A stretch of 10,283 nucleotides of DNA from an uncultured Gemmatimonadota bacterium (lineage in GTDB: Bacteria; Gemmatimonadota; Gemmatimonadetes; Gemmatimonadales; Gemmatimonadaceae), in assembly GCA_903906325.1 (NCBI GenBank), contig CAIVJV010000018.1:1-10283 (forward strand). The letters are read 5' to 3'. Under the pieces are notes generated by a model that had not been told where the DNA came from, did no database searches, and was given only the letters and a program-made list of their open reading frames with translations. The position numbers were made by a program, and so were the translations under genes. Below are positions 7,430 to 10,283 of this stretch, in pieces (positions within the stretch are counted from its first letter, which is position 1; every line of letters starts with the position of its first letter).

Positions 7430-7496
7430 GGACAGGGGGAAGCTACCCAGGGGCCGATGACTGGCGACAGGGTGATGTCCGCGGGTAGCGTTCGAC
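7430..7496. promoter_or_regulatory. Divergent intergenic region with mirrored GGGTAGC boxes, probable bidirectional promoter
   Basis: This 67-bp gap is the only one between the flippase operon and the divergent glycosyltransferase. It holds a perfect 7-bp inverted repeat, GCTACCC at 7442-7448 and GGGTAGC at 7483-7489, nearly centred on the gap. Read outward, each arm gives a -10-like TANNNT hexamer: TAGCTT (7445 down to 7440), 10 nt before the flippase ATG, and TAGCGT (7486-7491), 5 nt before the glycosyltransferase GTG. Neither gene has a Shine-Dalgarno, so transcription starting 6-8 nt after the hexamer would give leaderless or nearly leaderless mRNAs. A partial -35 match, GCGACA at 7464-7469, lies 16 bp upstream of TAGCGT; none is convincing on the other strand. 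The arms could instead be an operator. Confidence 0.45.
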
Positions 7497-8375
7497 GTGC
7501 CTGACCACCCCCGTGTCTCCGCCGTCGTCCTGACGTGGAATGCCGAGGCGCACGTGGTGCCGTGCGTCGCCTCGCTTTCCCGCAGCGAGGCCGTCGCGCT
7601 CTCCGTCATCGTCGTCGACAATGCCTCGACCGATGCGACGGTCGAACGGGTGCGGTCGAGTGGGCTCCCGGTGACCCTCCTGCAGACGGGCGCCAATCTC
7701 GGCTATGCGGCGGGCAACAATGTCGGGATCGCGCACGCGCTCGCCGAGGGGGCGGAGTTCGTCTTCGTCGTGAACGACGATACGGAGGTCGCGCCGGACC
7801 TGCTGTCCGCGCTCGTCGGGGCCCTCACCGCGGATCCCGGGGCCGCCGCCGCCGCACCCACGATCCTTCATGAGCGACCGCACGATGTGATCTGGTGGGC
7901 AGGGGGGAACTTCCGCGTGGCACGGGCGCTGGCCCTGCACGAGGGGTACGGCACGTCGTCGACCATTCGTCCGCCCCATGGGCCGCGTGCCGTGGAATCC
8001 CTCTGTGGGTGTGGCATCCTGTTTCGTCGCACGGCGCTCGAGGCGCTGGGGGCCTTCCGTGCGGACTACTTCATGTATGGGGAGGACGTCGAATGGAGTC
8101 TCCGGGCGCGGCGTGCCGGCTGGCGACTCCTCCACGTCCCGCAGGCGCGGATGGTGCACAAGGTCGCCTTCCCGGAAGGGGACCCCACCCCGGGGAAGAT
8201 CCATCTGCGCGATCGGAATCGCCGGCGGATGGTCCGGTCACACTATCGCTGGGACGACCGGATCCGGTTCGCGCTCTGGTTCTACCCCACGCGCGTCGTC
8301 CATCTCGTCCGCTATCTGCGTCGGGGCGATCTCGCCCGTGCCCGCGCCATCCTCTCCGGCGCGACGGCTCGCTGA
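7497..8375 (+). CDS. Glycosyltransferase family 2, rhamnosyl/galactofuranosyl-transferase-like
   Basis: A second GT-A glycosyltransferase, 292 residues, probably acting on the cytoplasmic face. Seen in order: VSAVVLTWNAEAHVVPCVASL (first strand and helix), VIVVDNASTDATVERV (38-52), GANLGYAAGNNVGIAHAL (65-82), a NDDTEV metal site (93-98), CGCGILFRR (170-178), and FMYGEDVEWSLRARRAGW (192-209), whose ED pair is the catalytic-base motif of WbbL/RfbN-type rhamnosyltransferases and of GlfT-type galactofuranosyltransferases. Late basic helices carry RRGDLARARAI, common in this family. GTG at 7497 is the first start after an in-frame TGA at 7473-7475, and it places the fold correctly. It has no Shine-Dalgarno. 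It stands alone between the divergent flippase operon and the convergent sugar transferase, 2 bp from the latter's stop. With glf nearby, a galactofuranosyl activity is possible but unproven. Confidence 0.93.
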   Translation: MPDHPRVSAVVLTWNAEAHVVPCVASLSRSEAVALSVIVVDNASTDATVERVRSSGLPVTLLQTGANLGYAAGNNVGIAHALAEGAEFVFVVNDDTEVAPDLLSALVGALTADPGAAAAAPTILHERPHDVIWWAGGNFRVARALALHEGYGTSSTIRPPHGPRAVESLCGCGILFRRTALEALGAFRADYFMYGEDVEWSLRARRAGWRLLHVPQARMVHKVAFPEGDPTPGKIHLRDRNRRRMVRSHYRWDDRIRFALWFYPTRVVHLVRYLRRGDLARARAILSGATAR

Positions 8376-8377
8376 GG

Positions 8378-9427
8378 TCAGCTCGGCAGATCGGAGCCGT
8401 AGTGCAGCACCGCGCCGATCGTGCGTAACGCGATCCCAAGGTCGCCCCGCAGGGACCAGGACCGGACGTAGCGGAGCTCAAGCTCTGCGCGCTCGGGATA
8501 CGCGACCTCATGCCGCCCCATCACCGCCCACATCCCGGTCATCCCCGGGCGGACGGAGAGGAGGAGACGCTCAGAGCCCGCGAAGTGCGCGAGCTCCTCG
8601 GTCACGACGGGGCGTGGCCCGATCAGGCTCATCTCCCCACGCAGCACGTTCCATAATTGCGGCAGCTCGTCCAACGACGTGCGCCGGAGGATCCGACCGA
8701 ACCGGGTGACCCGCGGGTCGACGGTGTCGGGGACGCGAAAGTTGTTCTCGTGATAGGTGGCCAGCAGGGCCTGATCCTCACGAAGGCGGTCCTCCGCGTC
8801 CGAGACCATCGAGCGGAACTTCAGGCATTCGAACGACCGACCGCCCCGACCGACGCGGCGATGCCGGAAGAGGATCGGGCCACGCGAGTCGATCGTGAGC
8901 ACGAGGGCTACGAGGGCGAAGAGGGGCGCCAAGGCGATGATCCCGGCGACCGCACCGACGACATCCACGACGCGCTTAAGCGCGTACTGCAGCGAGGTGT
9001 GCCGCGCGCCGAGGAGCTGGACCAGCGGGCGATCCCCCTCCCACACGATCAGCGGTTCGTGGCCGGCGACGGTCTCGCTCGGCATCACCGCGACGACGCG
9101 ACACGCGTTGAGGAGTGCGATATCCGTGACGATGCGCATCGTATCGTGGCCCAACGGCCCGGCGACCAGCACCGTGTCGGCGTGGGCGGACGTCAGCAAC
9201 TCATCCAACTCCGCGCCTCGGGCGGAGTGATCCGACTCATCCTCGTCCACCGTGACGATGCCGGCGACCGCGAGACGCGCGGCCGACCGGACGGCGGGAT
9301 GCTCCAAGGCCCGAGGGACATCCGAGGCACGCCCGATGACGACTGCGCGGCCGGCCGCCGGGAGTTCGAATCTCCCCTGCGCGTGCGCGATGGTCCGCGG
9401 GGTCGCCTTCGGTTTGGTCTGCGCCAT
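8378..9427 (-). CDS. Polyprenyl-phosphate hexose-1-phosphate transferase (initiating sugar transferase)
   Basis: Starts repeat-unit synthesis by moving a hexose-1-phosphate from a UDP-sugar to undecaprenyl phosphate at the inner membrane. The 349-residue product has a soluble Rossmann-like N-terminal part (AVVIGRASDVPRALEHP at 28-44, ADTVLVAGPL at 83-92) and then the bacterial sugar transferase domain: KRVVDVVGA and the hydrophobic reentrant helix (151-179), DSRGPILF (180-187), KFRSMVSDAE (203-212) with the acidic catalytic segment, SLDELPQLWNVLRGEMSLIG (251-270), PRPV, RPGMTGMW (293-300), and YVRSWSLRGDL (320-330). The four or five N-terminal transmembrane helices of WbaP/WcaJ are missing. 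An alternative GTG at 9523 would add 32 residues. ATG 9427 is preferred because the extra stretch includes an AT-rich block unlike coding DNA here; no Shine-Dalgarno settles the choice. Substrate sugar (Glc, Gal or other) is not readable. Confidence 0.92.
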   Translation of the reverse strand: MAQTKPKATPRTIAHAQGRFELPAAGRAVVIGRASDVPRALEHPAVRSAARLAVAGIVTVDEDESDHSARGAELDELLTSAHADTVLVAGPLGHDTMRIVTDIALLNACRVVAVMPSETVAGHEPLIVWEGDRPLVQLLGARHTSLQYALKRVVDVVGAVAGIIALAPLFALVALVLTIDSRGPILFRHRRVGRGGRSFECLKFRSMVSDAEDRLREDQALLATYHENNFRVPDTVDPRVTRFGRILRRTSLDELPQLWNVLRGEMSLIGPRPVVTEELAHFAGSERLLLSVRPGMTGMWAVMGRHEVAYPERAELELRYVRSWSLRGDLGIALRTIGAVLHYGSDLPS

Positions 9428-9583
9428 GCGCACTCTGGGCAAGAGGAGGAGGTCCGACTCTGGAAGGTATTGAATAGCACCCTCCACCACAATGCGCGCG
9501 GCACCCGCGGTGATCCGCGTCACCGTCCGCGGGCGGGGTGGGTGCTCGCCGAGCGGGCGGGTGACATGCTACACTTGAGCGTT
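9428..9583. promoter_or_regulatory. Divergent intergenic region between the sugar transferase and the export gene
   Basis: Facing right, an extended -10 (TGC then TACACT, hexamer at 9570-9575) ends 8 nt before the ATG at 9584, which suits a leaderless or very short-leader transcript. No good -35 is visible. Facing left, 9461-9480 is an AT-rich island (8 of 20 bases G or C). It offers TTGTGG (9492-9487), a 17-bp spacer and TACCTT (9469-9464) on the minus strand, or alternatively an extended TGC-TATTCA (hexamer 9476-9471). If the transferase starts instead at GTG 9523, the left-facing candidate would lie inside its coding region. Confidence 0.4.
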
Positions 9584-10213
9584 ATGCGATCATGCGTCGG
9601 CTGGCGATCATCTCTCGGTTGGCTCGCACTCTGTGGCATCCTCATCGCGCCGTCACTCGCCGCGCAGGGGCGAGACGATCGTGCGCTGTACCTGAGACCT
9701 GGCGATCTGCTGAGTGTCCTCGTGGTCGGTGAGAAGGACCTCACGGGCCAGTTCTTGGTGGACGACCGGGGGTTGGTCGTATTGCCGTTACTCGGGGCGC
9801 GTCCAGTGACGGAGGCCCCTTGGTCGCAGGTGCGGGACTCGTTACTCGCGGCGTACGCGCGGGAGCTCCGCATCCCGTCGATCCAGATCACGCCGCTGCG
9901 GCGGGTGACGGTGCTGGGGCAGGTGAACCTGGCAGGGATGCACATGTTGGATCCCCATGTCACGCTCGCCGGCGCGATCGCGGTGGCGCAGGGCGCCTCA
10001 CCAGATGGTGACCTGCGACGGATCCGTGTGGTCCGGGACGGGGTGACGCTCGTGGATGGCGCGGCGCTGGAGGCGTCGATGGCGACCCTCGGGATCCGAT
10101 CCGGCGACGAGATCTTCGTCGGCCGGCGCGGGTGGTGGGATCGGAACTCCGGGATGGTCGTCGGCGCGGTGATCTCGGCGGTCGCGCTCTTGGTGACGGT
10201 CTCGCGGCCCTGA
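9584..10213 (+). CDS. Short Wza-type polysaccharide export protein
   Basis: Exported protein of 209 residues related to Wza, which forms the periplasmic and outer-membrane passage for polysaccharide. The N-terminus is a Sec signal peptide (about 1-28) with a hydrophobic core and likely cleavage near SLAAQG. There is no lipobox, so it is not a lipoprotein as enterobacterial Wza is. Then comes a Poly_export domain (about 33-104) with YLRPGDLLSVLVVGEKDLTG and VDDRGLVVLPLLG, followed by one SLBB-like domain (about 106-178) with VTVLGQVNLAGMHML, VTLAGAIAVAQG and GDEIFVGRR. A hydrophobic segment (about 189-206) ends the protein. Canonical Wza is about 380 residues with further SLBB domains and a C-terminal amphipathic helix. 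ATG 9584 is chosen over ATG 9566 because the upstream -10 element overlaps the latter. It is single and followed by a strong hairpin. Confidence 0.9.
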   Translation: MRSCVGWRSSLGWLALCGILIAPSLAAQGRDDRALYLRPGDLLSVLVVGEKDLTGQFLVDDRGLVVLPLLGARPVTEAPWSQVRDSLLAAYARELRIPSIQITPLRRVTVLGQVNLAGMHMLDPHVTLAGAIAVAQGASPDGDLRRIRVVRDGVTLVDGAALEASMATLGIRSGDEIFVGRRGWWDRNSGMVVGAVISAVALLVTVSRP

Positions 10214-10216
10214 CGG

Positions 10217-10254
10217 ACGACGGGCCCCGACACCGAGGTGCCGAGGCCCGTCGT
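10217..10254. terminator. Long GC-rich hairpin, probable bidirectional terminator
   Basis: Arms ACGACGGGCC (10217-10226) and GGCCCGTCGT (10245-10254) pair perfectly over 10 bp. Pairing continues inward on the same axis through CG/CG (10228-10229 with 10242-10243) and CACC/GGTG (10231-10234 with 10237-10240), with single mismatches at 10227/10244 and 10230/10241. It begins 3 bp after the export gene's stop and lies 4 bp beyond the 3' end of the opposing tRNA, so it could end transcription from both sides. There is no T-tract on either strand, so it is not a classical intrinsic terminator. Confidence 0.6.
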
Positions 10255-10258
10255 GGAA

Positions 10259-10283
10259 TGGGCGCGGAGGGACTCGAACCCCC
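10259..10283 (-). tRNA. tRNA 3' end (T arm and acceptor strand), cut by the window edge
   Basis: On the minus strand the segment reads as a 5-bp T stem with loop TTCGAGT (10272-10278) closed by GGGGG and CCCTC, then a 7-nt acceptor 3' strand CGCGCCC (10266 down to 10260), and discriminator A at 10259. CCA is not encoded; ATTCC follows. The 5' half, including the anticodon, lies outside the window, so the isotype is unknown. The acceptor 5' strand should be close to GGGCGCG. Confidence 0.85.

Noticed and set aside
7430..7696. N-terminal extension of the flippase on the minus strand
   Set aside because: It is antisense to the well-defined start of the glycosyltransferase and would put about 90 polar residues before the first helix, unlike PST flippases.
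8657..9583. Long plus-strand frame leading into the export protein
   Set aside because: It is antisense to the sugar transferase catalytic domain. The real protein begins with a signal peptide at 9584.
10217..10254. Calling the hairpin a classical Rho-independent terminator
   Set aside because: The stem is strong but no T-rich tract follows it on either strand, so it is listed only as a probable terminator with moderate confidence.
1..10283. CRISPR array, insertion sequence, transposase or integrase
   Set aside because: No short regularly spaced repeats, terminal inverted repeats or recombinase motifs were seen; the genes are contiguous polysaccharide functions.

Overview
The window is a GC-rich bacterial surface-polysaccharide (capsule or exopolysaccharide) biosynthesis and export locus of the Wzx/Wzy-dependent type, ending at a tRNA gene. 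Ten protein genes, one of them cut by the left edge, fill nearly all of it. Base composition, the outer-membrane export proteins and the lipoprotein point to a diderm with high GC content. Protein flavour suggests Gemmatimonadota or a similar phylum, but no decisive taxonomic marker is present and that placement is tentative.

Layout, left to right. (A) A plus-strand run: the 3' end of a Wzi-like outer-membrane capsule protein, a Wzz/Wzc-type chain-length regulator without a kinase domain, and UDP-galactopyranose mutase (glf). (B) Converging on it, a minus-strand four-gene operon read from about 7429 down to 3095: Wzx-type flippase, family 2 glycosyltransferase, Wzy/O-antigen-ligase-type polymerase, and a lipoprotein made of three tandem beta-rich repeats. 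(C) A divergent plus-strand family 2 glycosyltransferase. (D) A minus-strand polyprenyl-phosphate hexose-1-phosphate transferase that would start the repeat unit. (E) A divergent plus-strand short Wza-type export protein, then a strong hairpin and the 3' end of a minus-strand tRNA.

Inferred pathway: the sugar-phosphate transferase loads the first sugar on undecaprenyl phosphate. The two glycosyltransferases extend it, with UDP-galactofuranose from Glf as one probable donor. Wzx flips the lipid-linked unit, Wzy polymerises it, and the Wzz-type protein sets chain length. The short Wza-type and Wzi-like proteins export the chain and hold it at the surface. The lipoprotein, translationally coupled to Wzy, is the least explained member.

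Gene packing is extreme. All four junctions within multigene runs that overlap are 4-bp ATGA overlaps without Shine-Dalgarno sequences. One convergent pair overlaps by 14 bp and the other is 2 bp apart. The two divergent gaps hold -10-like hexamers so near the start codons that leaderless mRNAs are likely. Most of the window is ordinary for such a locus. The triple-repeat lipoprotein, the mirrored divergent promoter and the membrane-domain-less initiating transferase deserve a second look.
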